DNA of 64,000 nucleotides from Apostichopus japonicus (Eukaryota; Echinodermata; Holothuroidea; Aspidochirotida; Stichopodidae), in assembly GCF_037975245.1 (NCBI RefSeq), contig NC_092578.1:15048321-15112320 (forward strand), given 5' to 3'. The position numbers were made by a program, and so were the translations under genes. The notes under the pieces were generated by a model. It saw only the letters and a list, made by a program, of their open reading frames with translations, ran no database searches and was not told the origin of the DNA. Below are positions 38,776-51,548 of the stretch, one piece after another (position 1 is the first letter of the stretch; the number at the start of each line of letters is the position of its first letter).

Positions 38776-40060
38776 GGAAGGCGACATGATAGTAGCCTTC
38801 AATCATTGAACACCCAGAGGTCAAATTTGGGCCAAAATCATCAATGACCAGGATACAACACTTTAAATCTTCAAATTGTCAGAAGTACTAAATATGACTA
38901 CATTACATAGTCCTGTGCAGACGCATTGTTGTTGCACATGCTGTTTTGAGAGTGGAATACAGTTACTATGTGTTTTACTGAACAAGATAACTGTAACAAG
39001 TTAACGAACTACAGAGTTCCCGTATTATTGTAATTCACGATACTTTACTTTCAATAGCGCAGTGCAGTGCAATACCAGTGAACACTTACTTGTAGAAGCA
39101 ATGCAGTAATACGCCCTTAACTCTCAGGGTGCCGGACCTTCACCCCATTCCCATCCAACACACATTATACTTACTTGAAATACTACGGTGATATCCACAT
39201 CCTTCCCACCTCTGCCCCCCCCACCCCCATTCCCATCCCTAACCATTATTATATCGTGCTCAAGAATATTACTGTACAGTAAGTAAGGTTACACTTCTTT
39301 ACATTGAAATGTTACATAAACTTACATGTACTGTGGAGAATTACCAATGCAATTTCAATTACACTTGTGTCTTTCTTATGTATGGGTGTCTGTGTGTCTG
39401 TCAAAACCTTGAATCTAAAACTAACAGTCCAGTTTCAAGTGTACAGTATGTTGTGACCTCTTCAAGTAGTCAGAGATTATCACTCGCTCCGTGGATTATA
39501 CACGTTTTCAGCAATCACGATTCATTTTTCACATGTCATCTTTTTAACAACCGATCACACCTTTCAAGGGACTCTTGATTGTTACCCCAATCTCAATTCT
39601 CCAGGTGAATAGCTAAAGTGATGTGGTAGGTTAGTCTTTTTGTATAACAAGAATATATATTTAATGCAGTTTTGTTGACTATCGTTTGTAAATGGTAATA
39701 TTTCAAATGCCTGTCTTCATTTTTTAAGACATTTTTGACTAAATTGACAAAATTAGACCGTATACTGACAACAAAAATGGCCGATATAATTTTACCCTGA
39801 CAATTCAAACTTGTCAACATAACAAGATCATTGATTTTTCAAAATAGTAAGTGGCACAATTTGTTTGAAACGTATTTTATAAAATATCTCAGGTTATCAT
39901 CACACAATTTTCAGTGAATTGTCAGAAAAAAAGAAAACAATATTCGAATCCGGTTAATAATATCTCTAATAATGCTATATACGTCGACCATATAGGAGCT
40001 TATATATATACATACACATTTATATACAAGGAGCCCTAAATTAGTGAATGGTAAATATAG
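38776..40060. other. Gene-free stretch
   Basis: No supported gene. A C-rich run of CCCCCCCACCCCCATTCCC lies at about 39215. Confidence 0.5.
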
Positions 40061-40063
40061 CAA

Positions 40064-40325
40064 ATATATATGCTAGAGAGTCAAATATTGGCCACTTATG
40101 CTCAACCATTAACACTGATTTTATTGCCAGTATTCTTACTCCTTGAGACATCTAATCCTTTTATCTGCTTCTCAGGCAATGCTTCTTGTCTGGGAGAACT
40201 TTAGGAGGGTACCACCATTGACAGAAGGTATTTTTGGCAATTTTGACAATTTGACAATTTGGACATTTGAAAAATTTTGAACAATACCAACATGCTTAAC
40301 TTTGGGGCCAATGCAGATGACCTTT
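40064..40325. repeat. Interspersed repeat copy 1
   Basis: It begins ATATGCTAGAGAGTCAAAT with GCCACTTATGCTCAAC and ends CTTTGGGGCCAATGCAGATG ACCTTTA. The same head and tail phrases in the same order occur at about 50.49-50.74 kb and 53.30-53.56 kb. Confidence 0.65.
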
Positions 40326-40329
40326 ACTA

Positions 40330-41955
40330 CCCAACTATTTCTTTCTTTCTAATGGGGTTGTCATTTGTTAAGGTTTTTAGAGGAAACAGCGCAGCATGTG
40401 TATCGTCCCTGGTAAAAGAATATATTTCTGATATTATTATAGGCTACCATGACAACGTAACAACCTATCACCACATAAGTTACAGGGGCACTTTAATGAC
40501 CAACCTTTTGTTTTGTTCAGATAACGTAAATTGTATAATTATTCATGTAGTGTAGGGAGCCGAAACAAAGGGAGTGGGCGGGGCGTCACGACCCAACAAT
40601 TTTCAAATAATGCTTGCGCATGGAGATAAAGGAAAGCAGCCTACAGTCCTGCATTTAGGTTTGAATGACTCCTCCACCCAGCACCCCACCCTTCCCTCAC
40701 CCCTCCTACCACCACATCATTCAACTCAATGCCTGGGTCCCTGTTGTGAAATTAAAGGCATTTTATCTCAAGTATAACTAATCTGTTTGCTTCGGGTTTT
40801 TAAGTTAAAACAAGCACAATAAATAACTTTAGCCTTAACGTTTATATGCAAATGAGACTATAAGGGTAAAGCTATATCTGATGTCAATGTGTTGCATACA
40901 GGTATAGGCTGTACATTTGATGAAAACATGTAGGCCTATATGTTATCATTAAAGTTGGGGTAATAATTTTTCATGAAAAATTCCCCGACAGTTCGTAACA
41001 CAATATCGTCCTTCAGAAATACTCCATTTTACAATTTATAGATCAAATGCAGTATCCGTAGTTATAAGGAAATACAATAAATAAAAATCGGGGTTGGGCC
41101 CTCCGGAACCCCTCCCCCCCCCCCTCCCCACAGCTGAATTCACCTGATATAACTTTGAAATGAGCTGATTACCTTTGATAATCAAGTTATATGAGCGCCA
41201 CAACGCAGAACAACAACGTCATATACCACCTGTAAACAATTTGCGCCTTCATTCATGCATTTTAAGCCACGTAAGCAACTTAATGAAATTGACAAGGACT
41301 TAGCAGTAAGATTCGCTTTTATTAAAATCCTCGAGAGATGCCATAAGCAGATAACTACATAGTAACGTATCATTTCAGGTATAACTATCGAAATAATCAA
41401 AAGAAGAAGAAAAAACAGTCTGCTCTTAGCTAAGCCAATCACAGCCTTTCTTGATTCTATGTCGAGGAGGTAGTTGGGGGGATCTCCGTGGGTGAGTGTT
41501 TAGATTTTTTTGGGTGCCCTGATGTAATTGTGTCGAGCATAACAAAGTTCTATATAACCCTTTACCGATTTCAACCTATATCGATAGGCAAGGAAACATT
41601 TTTCATGTGTCTATGTATGAACTCAATATCTCAATACATCCTCTTACTCAACAAAATTAATAAAAAAAAATACTTTAAAGGAAAACGTTGAGTTTATTAA
41701 AAGTTGAACTATATTATGTGAATTTTGCATTACGGGAACAACAATATTTTAGGGGGGGGGGGGTGGTCCTTGTTTCGACTGGATGTTATGCAATTATCTT
41801 TAAAGAATAGTTATACCCGGTCCGGTACCACGTGATCAAAGGATAAACAGAGAATCACCATATGTAACTTGGTATGTTATAATTTATACATTCACGAGAA
41901 CGTTGCATAAGTTGTGTAATGTTTCATTTTACACTCCGGAGTGTTCCTTTAAGCA
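40330..41955. other. Gene-free stretch
   Basis: No supported gene. C-homopolymer at about 41114 and G-homopolymer at about 41752. Confidence 0.5.
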
Positions 41956-41958
41956 TAG

Positions 41959-42028
41959 CGAGGTTATACGAGGTTATGCGAGGTTATACGAGGTTATACG
42001 AGGTTATAAGAGGTTATACGAGGTTATG
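41959..42028. repeat. 10-bp tandem repeat, about 7 copies
   Basis: AGGTTATACG repeated with single-base variants (GCG, AAG). Confidence 0.95.
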
Positions 42029-42029
42029 G

Positions 42030-44600
42030 TTATATACGGTAAGAGCTTCTTTGTGCCTTAAGTATTTGTAATTCACTTCGCACTGAAGGATTTCACCTTT
42101 GGACGATGTACGAACTTGGGAGTCATGTCCGGTGTACGCGCTATACACGCGCTACACGGCGTGAGAGAATGTATGCATAGATCTCGTGAACAAATTACTT
42201 GATGCGACAACAATAATGAACATTAGAAAGAAATGTGTTAGATTCCTTACTTATAAGTTGTTTGACGCCGGTCTTAATCTTGGCTCAATTAATACAGCCA
42301 AAAAGTCTTCTGTTTACTTTCCTTTCAGAACCAAGAGAACTTGAGGAATATATGTTTAGTAAATAATTTTATGAAAGGTACAGGTATTTGAGTTACGAAC
42401 GCCGAAACTCTATAGATACGATGGTCCAGTATGGGCTGTTGCAGATGCCCTTCAGTTAAGGTTTTCTTTCCCAATACTGACGCATAAAATGGTTAGGCTG
42501 TATATATACTTGCAGTGCTAGTATCTATTCAGTCAAAGGTGTCATACGCTGTGCACTTTTGGATTTCGATCATGTGGGAAAACGATCATGAGATGAATTT
42601 GTGGTTGTTTTGTTATTTGAAATAGAAAGTCACCACAACATCTTATTGAGGGATTAAACTCACACCAGGCTTCTGAAACATTCATGTAATATCATCCTTC
42701 ATAAAGTGGCCGCAAATCCAAATGAACAGTTGTATACCTACAGTACAGTGGTAATTGGACCAGGTGAATTAGAAACGTGCTTAATTTTGGAGACCTTTAA
42801 CAGCAACCAACCGTCTCTGACAGGGGTTACATTTTACCATGATGAATGGTAAAAGCACGAAAAGTCGACCCTCAATCATTTTCGCTTATAGTGAGTGAAC
42901 AACATATTTGTTGGTATGAAAACACTTCACCTACCGTTTTGTGAACATTGTATTCTCTCTTCACTTTCCCGGCATATGACTGGTCTGTGAGACCCTATGG
43001 CCTGCCTCTCCCTTCAAAAGTAAAGCGCGAGATCAGCCGCCTCTACCTCTGTATAGCCTCCGTCCTACAACGAGGACTCCCCAAAGTATACATTTTGTAC
43101 TCATTTTGCCAGATTCAGCGACATCTCGTACACACGTTTTGCGATATTGTCTCCAAACAACGTTGTAGTTATAAACTACTTTCTCTGAGCAAAAGCTATT
43201 GAAACTCAAGTCTGCTTTAAGTGATTCATTCTCGTCGAGCAAAATTTAACTCAAACTTGCCCTTGCCTTGTACTAGACAAGTACAATAGTGTCAAACATA
43301 TCATGTATGGTTTCTTTGCCAATGTTATAAAACGGGACCCTGACATCATTCATTTGCCTTTATTCTGCTATATGTAACAATAATGTCATTAATGACATCA
43401 GTTTTGAGAACTTTGAAAATGTCTCTGTTCTGACTTTTAGTTGACGGCTTAAACTCATCCCATATCATTTAATTGTAACGTGTTTCTTGAAGAAAGAGGC
43501 AATCGGTCGGTCTTAAAAACTATTTCTTGCATTTTTCTTTTACTTTATCGTCAGGTATTACCTCTTCCTGCACTTTTGTTACAAAAGGGCTGGGAAGGGG
43601 GGCCTCTTGTCCTCACCCATCAAGATCGTATTCCAGACTGCCCATAATTATTATATTGTCTTCAGTCTAACTTTCTGCAGGTGTTTGGAAAGCATTGAAG
43701 ATCTTCGAAATATCATATTCATAACCCTCTTACGTTGCCCCGTCTAAGCATTTGGCTCCATCTGAGGTGATGATAGATTGTTACATCAAGTTTGCAAATT
43801 TCTGGAGGAACTCCAGATGACTGAGGATTTCAAACCTTGTCATGTGAGGGACCTCCTTCACAGTTCCAAATCTTCTCCAAGGTGTAACTCTTCGGTCGCT
43901 CTATACTTATATATTTGGAAGTAAATAATGGTAGGCCAAGGGTATACCGTTCATTTGTATGAGTCTGTACAGTAACTATCCGATATCTCTTCCGCTAGAG
44001 ATAAGTTAATAAGGAGTGAATTTTCAACCATGCCTACTCCTTTAAAAAAAAATATCATATAAGTGAACTGGCAGCTAGGAGTATTAACAACTATATGTGT
44101 ATACTCCCCTACTGAAAGTGGGGTTTAACACATTTATGCCTTCCGCAATCACCGACTGCAACTCTCACCTCATACAAAGACTGCTTCTACATACATACAG
44201 TCAAGTTTACCTATAACAGTCGAAGAAAGAATAACTGCAAGGAGGCTTATATCAATTGCTGGTACATCAACAAAGCCTTAGAAGACACAATAATGCTCTG
44301 GTCAGAGGCGGCCTTTCACGTGGTTCTGGAATGCAATCTATTATAATGAGACCATTCATTTTATAGAAGTATTTTCCAGGGACAGACAATGTGACACTTA
44401 TATATATGGAAGAGAGAACAAACTGCCATGCTGTTAGTTGAAAACCCAATCCCAATATCTTCTATCTAATCTAAGATAGGGTTCATTGAATGGAATCTAT
44501 TTCGACCTGCTAAAACTAGCGATTCTTTCCTGGCGTAGATCACAGTAGGTGGTCTGTGACGTCACAACAGTAAATGTTCCTCAAAAGCTTTAACTTTTCT
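42030..44600. other. Gene-free stretch
   Basis: No exon supported. Overlapping frames at 42948-43242 on both strands have no recognisable family. One TGACGTCA palindrome lies at 44559. Confidence 0.5.
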
Positions 44601-44603
44601 ATT

Positions 44604-44845
44604 ATGTATGTATGTATATTAGATCCTCCTGCAAGCAGGAACTCGCGAAGAAGCCTCATTGGCTTATCAAAGCCGCAAGCTGACCGAAGTCAGTCTCTTA
44701 CATTCATATATAACGTCCATGATTATGAATTGTTAATTGTCAACAACTCTGTAACTGGACGACATACATTAATCTGGGAGTGACTCGAACCGGGGACCTT
44801 ACGATTGAAAGGCACCGGCGTTAACCACTGAGCTAACACTCCCAT
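44604..44845 (-). mobile_element. tRNA-derived SINE
   Basis: The minus-strand head (44843-44776) has complementary acceptor arms GGGAGTG and CACTCCC, an A-box TTAGCTCAGTGG and a B-box GGTTCGAGTCA. The D arm and anticodon arm are imperfect. It is followed by an approximately 160-bp body containing GCTTTGATAAGCCAATGAGG and ends in an (ATAC)n tail at 44617-44604. Head, body and simple-repeat tail make a SINE more likely than a functional tRNA gene. Confidence 0.75.
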
Positions 44846-47520
44846 ACACTACATTATAATCTGCTCCATTATAAACACTCCATTATAATCTGCTTGTTAA
44901 CTTATCATTGAAACTTGATATATTTTGGAATGTTTGCATAGATGTCAAGGTCCTCTGTATTAAGCATTTCGGAACAATGCAACATTTTTTTAGAAATATT
45001 TTTTTCCCTCCGCTTAAAAGTGAGTTAAATATTATAATGGAATACAAAAGAATTTCATATGAATTGCCGTGATTACATCATTCATTCTGCTGTTACAAGA
45101 TGCATTCGCAAAATACCATCATTGTTACAGAACTCCAGTGACGAAGTGGACTCATGATGGCGACCTTTCACCGGCCTCAATGGTGAGATAAATATGCTTG
45201 ACCTTTTAAAGTCAATAAATAGTTGCCACCTAAATTTAAAACTTGAAGTTTTTATATTTTAAATTCGAATTGCTGCTAAATTGGTAATAAATCTAACTTT
45301 AAAGGCAAACGGCTGCTTTTAGACAAGTTTTTCGTCCCTTAATTCCTTTACAATTTCTGCTCATATATATCGTGACTGAGAGATTTCATACAAATTAGAT
45401 TTTCTTTCGTCAGAAATACGGTGGGTCTGAATGGACAGGCGAATTGGTAGACTTAGCGTGTTACGATAACGCGACATCTTGAACAATTTGTATATTTTTA
45501 TCGAGTTGACGCTAGCGTTACATCTTGACCCTGCACGTTACTTGAAAATAAGTCAAAATATCGTATTTTGGACGTGTTTTGTCGTGTAACACCAACGCAG
45601 TAAATCTACAGCTCGTATGTCCTTTCAAAGCCACCGTACATGAATCATCGGTGAAAATGAGCTCCGGACAATTTGGTGTTTCCAGTCGTTTTAATCGTTT
45701 TATAGCCTCTTAAGAATTAAAAGACAATCGTCCAATTGATTTAAATTTTAATCTTAAGTTTGGAATGAGCGTATAGTTAAATTTCTCATCAAATATTTCA
45801 CCGACGGAGTCACAGTTTCTTTCAAAACCATATGTGATATAAAGTAATATTTCATCGGTGGTGTAGATATTATGGTATATACAAGTCCATATATACCTTG
45901 CCACCGAGGTCCTCCAGCTATTGTGACGTCAGAGAGTTGAAATACTACATTAGTTTAAATATTATACCAACTACATATCAATGCAGAGAACTTGCTTTCT
46001 ACTTCCGCGGAAGAACATCATTTCTCGGGTGTGCTAACCGGTGGATATCTTCAATTCGTAAGAATTTCAGGCTACCAAAGAAAACTTCTTACGACAGCAT
46101 TTAACGATAACTTTGTCGTGAATTTATTGATTTTAATACTACACATATTACAAGCACGGGGTCTATTATATGAATAAAATGTTAAACATAGTACTGAGAC
46201 TTTTCTCTATAGATTTGTACACCAATCCGAATTGAACGTTAATTCATTTAATCTAATACTAAATTTAAAAAATCAAAATATTTTGTCGCCCAGACACATT
46301 TTGTTTGGCTCTAAAAGTTCTATATCAATCAAATTGGCAAATCGGAAATTGTCAATATATTAAACCTAACTTAAAAATGTGATTTAATCACCCACTAATC
46401 AACTGCATTGTTTTGTTGTTTGAGTGGGTTTTAAACATCGATTATAACAATCGACAATTATTCATCAAACCAATGCAAGTTTAGGACAACCGAAGCCTTT
46501 CTACAAATTGTTTTTTCTCATTACTAATTCTCCTTTGTCTCATGGACAAAGTCACTTTAACTTCCGCGAAACGAATCAACGCAGAAAAAACGAGTTAGTT
46601 TTAATACTTGCTTTTGCACTCATGAAATTCTATCTTGAATTTGGAAATAAAAGGCTCTCCGGTAATTGGCAAAGTCATTAAATTGTGTTGAAGCAATTGA
46701 CGAGTTGAGAGTTTTAAGTTTCCTACCTTCAAAATCCATGTCCTTATTTTGTCCATGTAAATTATCATCTCGAGAACCAGTTCTGCGATGTAACTGTATC
46801 TTAGTAGATCAATACAAGTCCTCCACGCACCCACTCATATTTTATTTGCTTCTAGTCTGTGCCTGGAGAATCGAACGTTTTCGTAAGGATTTTTGTCTCA
46901 AAAAGAAAAACTGTTTGGATGGAGAGTAGAGGAAAGATTACATTCTCTTGTTTCAAATATCGATAAATGACGCTTCCTGGCTCGAAAATTTGATTTAGGA
47001 CAAAAACTACTTTAAGTGTAGTTTTCTTTTTAAAGGTGATAAGATGTTTATCAGGGTAAGCTACTTGCCGGCTTGACGAGAGGCGGGGCCAGAGGTACAC
47101 TGCTCCGGTGTTAATTGGGAGGCCCGGGAAAACTATTGGATAAGGAATAATATATTCTCTTTATCATAATATACGTAGAAAGGAAGAAAGAAGCATTCAT
47201 AAGCGAGACCGGTGATATAATTACTCAGGGACCTGGTCCGGCCTTCGACGCCACTGGCTTCTTGGGAAGAAGGTCGGTGCACCGCTGTTTCTTAAAGTGT
47301 TCACATTACGTTTGTTAAAGGAACCCGGGTTTTGTACAGTGCAGAGTTGGGGGACTGCAGAATAATCTCGGAGAAGTTTTTTAAGTATAGGAGCGCCCTC
47401 CTAAAAGTGTGAATTCATAAAGAGAAAATGCACTACATTATTTGCGAGCCTCGTTCATGAATATTCATAGAAAGTTTGACAAAACCCAATGTCAGATATA
47501 CAGCCGATGTTTTTATAACA
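44846..47520. other. Gene-free stretch
   Basis: No supported gene. One TGACGTCA palindrome lies at about 45924. Confidence 0.5.
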
Positions 47521-47529
47521 TCCACGGTT

Positions 47530-48100
47530 GTAAAGTATTGAGCCCCAATGTAAATGTGATGTTTACATTATACTGTAATGACTGTGAGGCCAATGTTAAC
47601 AATGTATGCTGTCTTTAACATCTTGGTGAAGAAAATTATTATATGATATATATATTGAGAGAAGTTATGGTATCCTGCAACAAATAACCATTGTTTTTAA
47701 CAGATGAAATCTTTTTAAGAAAAACATTTTCTAGCATTGAAAGTTAGAATTTATTCACTCAATGAGAGTGCCCCCCCCCCCCCTCTCACTCTCTGTAAAT
47801 CGTTGTTCAATCCTGTCGGAGACTCATCTATATAAACACAGAAATTTCAGTCAGAGGGGATGGATAGTCAGTAAAGAGGGTGGGGGGGGGGCATAAATAA
47901 CGCAAATGATAACAACATAAATGTTCTTCAGAACATATATTGTTACTAAAAGTCGACAAATATTCATTTCAAGATCATTTTGTAAACTGTCACGGTAGTA
48001 TGGTAGAGCCCCCAAGTTTAACTGTGATGCTTACATTAAACTAATAACTTTGAGGCCTCTGTTAACAATCTTTTCTGCGAAACATATTGATCAAGAAACG
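47530..48100. repeat. Diverged duplication, copies about 460 bp apart
   Basis: 47530-47640 and 47990-48100 share GAGCCCCNANTNTAACTGTGATG, TTACATTAWACT, TGAGGCCNNTGTTAACAAT and TCAAGAA-type ends in the same order. Poly-C and poly-G tracts separate them. Confidence 0.65.
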
Positions 48101-48880
48101 TAATGAAAAAGAAAAGAAAATACATATAGGTCAACAGGTAAAACACACGATCTTTTACGATACATAGACATACACATATATACACACAGACAGACACATA
48201 TCATAAACTAACAGAAAGATATATTATTTAGTTTCGTAGTACGTTATCCTTCCTTAACGGTGACCCCCTTTCTTTAGTTTTTATTAGCATATTATCTCAG
48301 GGTATGAAGATCATCACCTATATATCGTTAAATGTCACGCGTGTTTTGTCCCCATGGGCTCCCGGAGTCCACGCATTGCAGGGTTTCATAACAGTGCACT
48401 CGCATTATTTACTACATATATATAAGAAAGAATCGCTCGACCCGTCCTGGATATTAGCAAGTCTGTATAGTTAGATCTAACACACGATAAGGCTAGACCT
48501 ATAATATGTAGATTCCTGTTGAGATTAGAATCATTTAATGCATGTAACTGTATTTACAAGAAGAGCCCCCCCCCCCCACCACCACCATTTAGTAATAAAC
48601 ATGTAAACTGATGATGCTATTTGATATATACATCCATAACAATGGTACCTACATCGTTCATTAGCATAAATTCTCAAGTTTCATTTTTTTTTTCAAGAAG
48701 AAGAAAATATCAAGTTTGATATGTTTTCGATTTGCTTTTAACTTGTCTTTTAATTTAATATGAAAATGTCACTGTCATTTGAAGGAGTAGCCTAGTTGAC
48801 AGCTGATCGCACCATTTCAATGCCGTGGCTACACGATCGACGGCACGTCGGCGAGCGTCGAAGTCACACCATAGAACCCC
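48101..48880. other. Gene-free stretch
   Basis: Nothing recognised besides a C9-ACCACCACC run at about 48568. Confidence 0.5.
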
Positions 48881-48881
48881 A

Positions 48882-49195
48882 TACAGTAGCATATCACCCA
48901 ATACCATACCACCTCGTACCACACCATACCATGCCAAACAGCATCGTACACCATGTCACACCAAACAACACCATGCTATGTCACACCACCAACGACTATA
49001 ATACGCCATTCAATACCACACCTTACCTTACCGTAACATCCCTTACCATATTGTACCACCTCACATCACACCACAACATACCATACCATCCCATGCCACA
49101 CCGTTCCAACCTCACAACAAAACCACACCCATCCATACTGATATACGACACACCACACCTTACCATATCATATCATACCATACCGTTATTCAACT
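48882..49195. repeat. Degenerate CCATA/CCACA pentanucleotide array
   Basis: Over 60 diverged five-base units (CCATA, CCACA, CCTTA, TCATA). The 133-codon frame rich in His, Thr, Pro and Tyr at 48796-49197 is the translation of this array and not a gene. Confidence 0.9.
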
Positions 49196-49199
49196 AAGT

Positions 49200-50040
49200 A
49201 TTCATGACAAGGCCGTCTACCGTAGAATGGTTTACTTCAACGCGAATAGCAAGTCCCTTTAAGTGAGGCTTTCCCGGTGGGTTCAACTTCAACGCACATA
49301 GCTATGACGTCATATACTGGTACGTTAATGTAGAACGCAATCTTTGTGGAACCTGCCAAGTCGCTCACGTTTACTCTCGTTAAGTTGACGTTAGATGACA
49401 AATTAAAAAAAAAATGGCAACAGTGAAAATATAGCCTTAGCCTTAAACCTGTCAAAATTTAATTTAATGTACATGCATTGTCCTTATTAAATACGGTTTA
49501 TTCGACGGTAAAGAGACTTGCGTACAATAAAGAGGTGATTACCGAAATATTTCATGGGTGTGAAGACTCGCGCAAAAAGAAACGTCTAATGCCGGTAATC
49601 TGACCTAGTTTCGAATGAGGTGTAACAGAAGTGTTAGACAGCACCATCGATCCCAGAAAATGCGCACATAGCTTGCTACCTTCGGTAATTAGACACTAGT
49701 GTACAGTCAGTACATACAGATGCGGTCAATACACACAGCACACTGTACAAACGACACAGCGATGGACATCTCAGGTCCAGCTAAAGATAACAATGTATCA
49801 TGTTACATTACTGTCTGCATTTTGTAGCGACAAGCAGAAAACTTCACTTGCAAGCAACGGAAAGTTAACTTTTTCAGAGCGCGGCACGTGGTTTGGGACG
49901 AGTCTTCGGTGCCTTTAAATGTTTGCAAAGAAATGATTATAAAATCAAATTTAAAGTTTAAAGATTTATTAAACCTTTCATTTTAATTTTACTCTCTAAG
50001 TGATAATCTAAAATATCCTATATCGGGACAGCAATACCGA
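49200..50040. other. Gene-free stretch
   Basis: No supported gene. One TGACGTCA at about 49307. Confidence 0.5.
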
Positions 50041-50054
50041 CATTCCATAAGAAG

Positions 50055-50056
<2 letters not shown>

Positions 50057-50109
<53 letters not shown>
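50057..50109. repeat. (TA)n microsatellite
   Basis: About 26 TA units. Confidence 0.95.
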
Positions 50110-50112
<3 letters not shown>

Positions 50113-50489
50113 AACCGTAGACAGCAAGATGAGATCAGCCTTGATAAAACATGAATTATCAAAACCAATCTCAGTATTGTAATTATAAATAAAGAAATTT
50201 GATAAATGTAAAACAATTTGCCCCGTAGGGGTAGAGGTTCCGTACAAATTACTGTCATATACCCTTTCACTATGATGACCCTTAAGTGTGCACATCTTCA
50301 GTGTGATCACGTTGCCATGGAAACCAAGTCAGAGAGATCATTCTATACTAAGTCATATAATTTGCATTAGAGAAGAATAAATATTTTACCCTCGCTATCG
50401 GATCTGAACCATTATTTAAATGTTATAAAGCTTGAAGATCAACAGTATTGTCCCCAAGCCCCCCCCCCTCCACCCCTGCACCCCCACCC

Positions 50490-50742
50490 CACCAATTAAA
50501 TATGCTAGAAGTCCAATTTCTGTCACTTATTCTCAACATGTATTTCACTACCACCCCTAAATGCATTTCGGCTAACCGAGAGGTCCGAGATATTCAAATT
50601 TCCCCATATGTCTGGAAATAATAAATAATAGTAATAATAATAAGAAAAAAGAAATGATAAGAAAGTACTATTGAAATAGCTTCTAGCAATTTTTAGCATG
50701 TTTACAATTTTGGGCCCAAACTGATGACCTTTAACGAAATGC
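50490..50742. repeat. Interspersed repeat copy 2
   Basis: ATATGCTAGAAGTCCAATTT, CACTTATTCTCAAC and a tail TTGGGCCCAAACTGATGACC TTTA, in the same order as copies near 40.1 and 53.3 kb. Confidence 0.6.
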
Positions 50743-51443
50743 GATGGGACGAGAGATAATAAGAGTTGTAATAATAGACCAGTCTGTTTGTTTCACCCTT
50801 GATCACGTGTTATACATGCAACTGAACCAAGTAATACGTCATCAGGTCAACACAGCTGCTCCAGTTTCAGTCCACTGCACCGTGGTCTTAATTAAAATAA
50901 AGACTGTGGAACGCCAACAGTACCTGCATTTTTTATAAGAGCAAACAATTAATTTTAATACTTATTTCTTTTTATTTGGTTTTGAGTATTATTATTCATT
51001 TGTGTGTGTTTGTTTTTGTTTTTCTTTGCGATAGAAATTTGTTATACGTAATTAAGGCTCGGGCCTTTAATTGAACGACCTGACCTCGTAATTTAGAAAT
51101 TGATTTCAAATCCATATTTTCTTTCTTTCTTTCTTCTTATTATAACCTATCTTTTTTTTGGCCTAAACTTACTTTGGCAATCACTCATTGAATAACAATA
51201 AATAATTTGCAATATGTAAATTACGTATGTATAGCCATGACCGAAATATGCAGAAATAATTATGTCGAACAATATTCAACCAGAAGAGTTGAAAATGTCA
51301 AGTTCAATGAAAAAAGAAAACGTCATGCTTTAATTTTCCAATAATACTTGGAGTAATATATTATATGTATATCATAGAACTCCACTCTCTCGTGGCGGTG
51401 GACCATATCGAAAATAGAGGGCGACAATCTTAAATATAGAAAG
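50743..51443. other. Gene-free stretch, 3' flank of the ABCG gene
   Basis: It follows the ABCG stop codon on the minus strand. On the minus strand AATAAA-type signals could lie at several AT-rich points, but none can be chosen with confidence. Confidence 0.45.
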
Positions 51444-51548
51444 TTAATGCCCTTTCCTTTGGCATCTGTACCAGAGTACTCCCAGCGTCGCGAACCTAAA
51501 ACCAATAATTTGGGCAAAGAGCGCTATCACATCACCGTACATGTTGGA
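51444..51548 (-). CDS. ABCG last exon: TM6 and stop
   Basis: [20 protein letters not shown] then [14 protein letters not shown] and TAA at 51446-51444. Acceptor TTTTCAG. A final hydrophobic helix with a short basic cytosolic end is usual for the family. Confidence 0.9.
   Translation of the reverse strand, partial: SNMYGDVIALFAQIIGFRFATLGVLWYRCQRKGH

Noticed and set aside
44776-44843. A functional tRNA gene
   Set aside because: The acceptor arms pair and the boxes are present, but the D and anticodon arms are imperfect and a SINE-type body and tail follow.
48796-49197. A 133-codon histidine/threonine-rich protein
   Set aside because: It is the translation of the degenerate CCATA pentanucleotide array.
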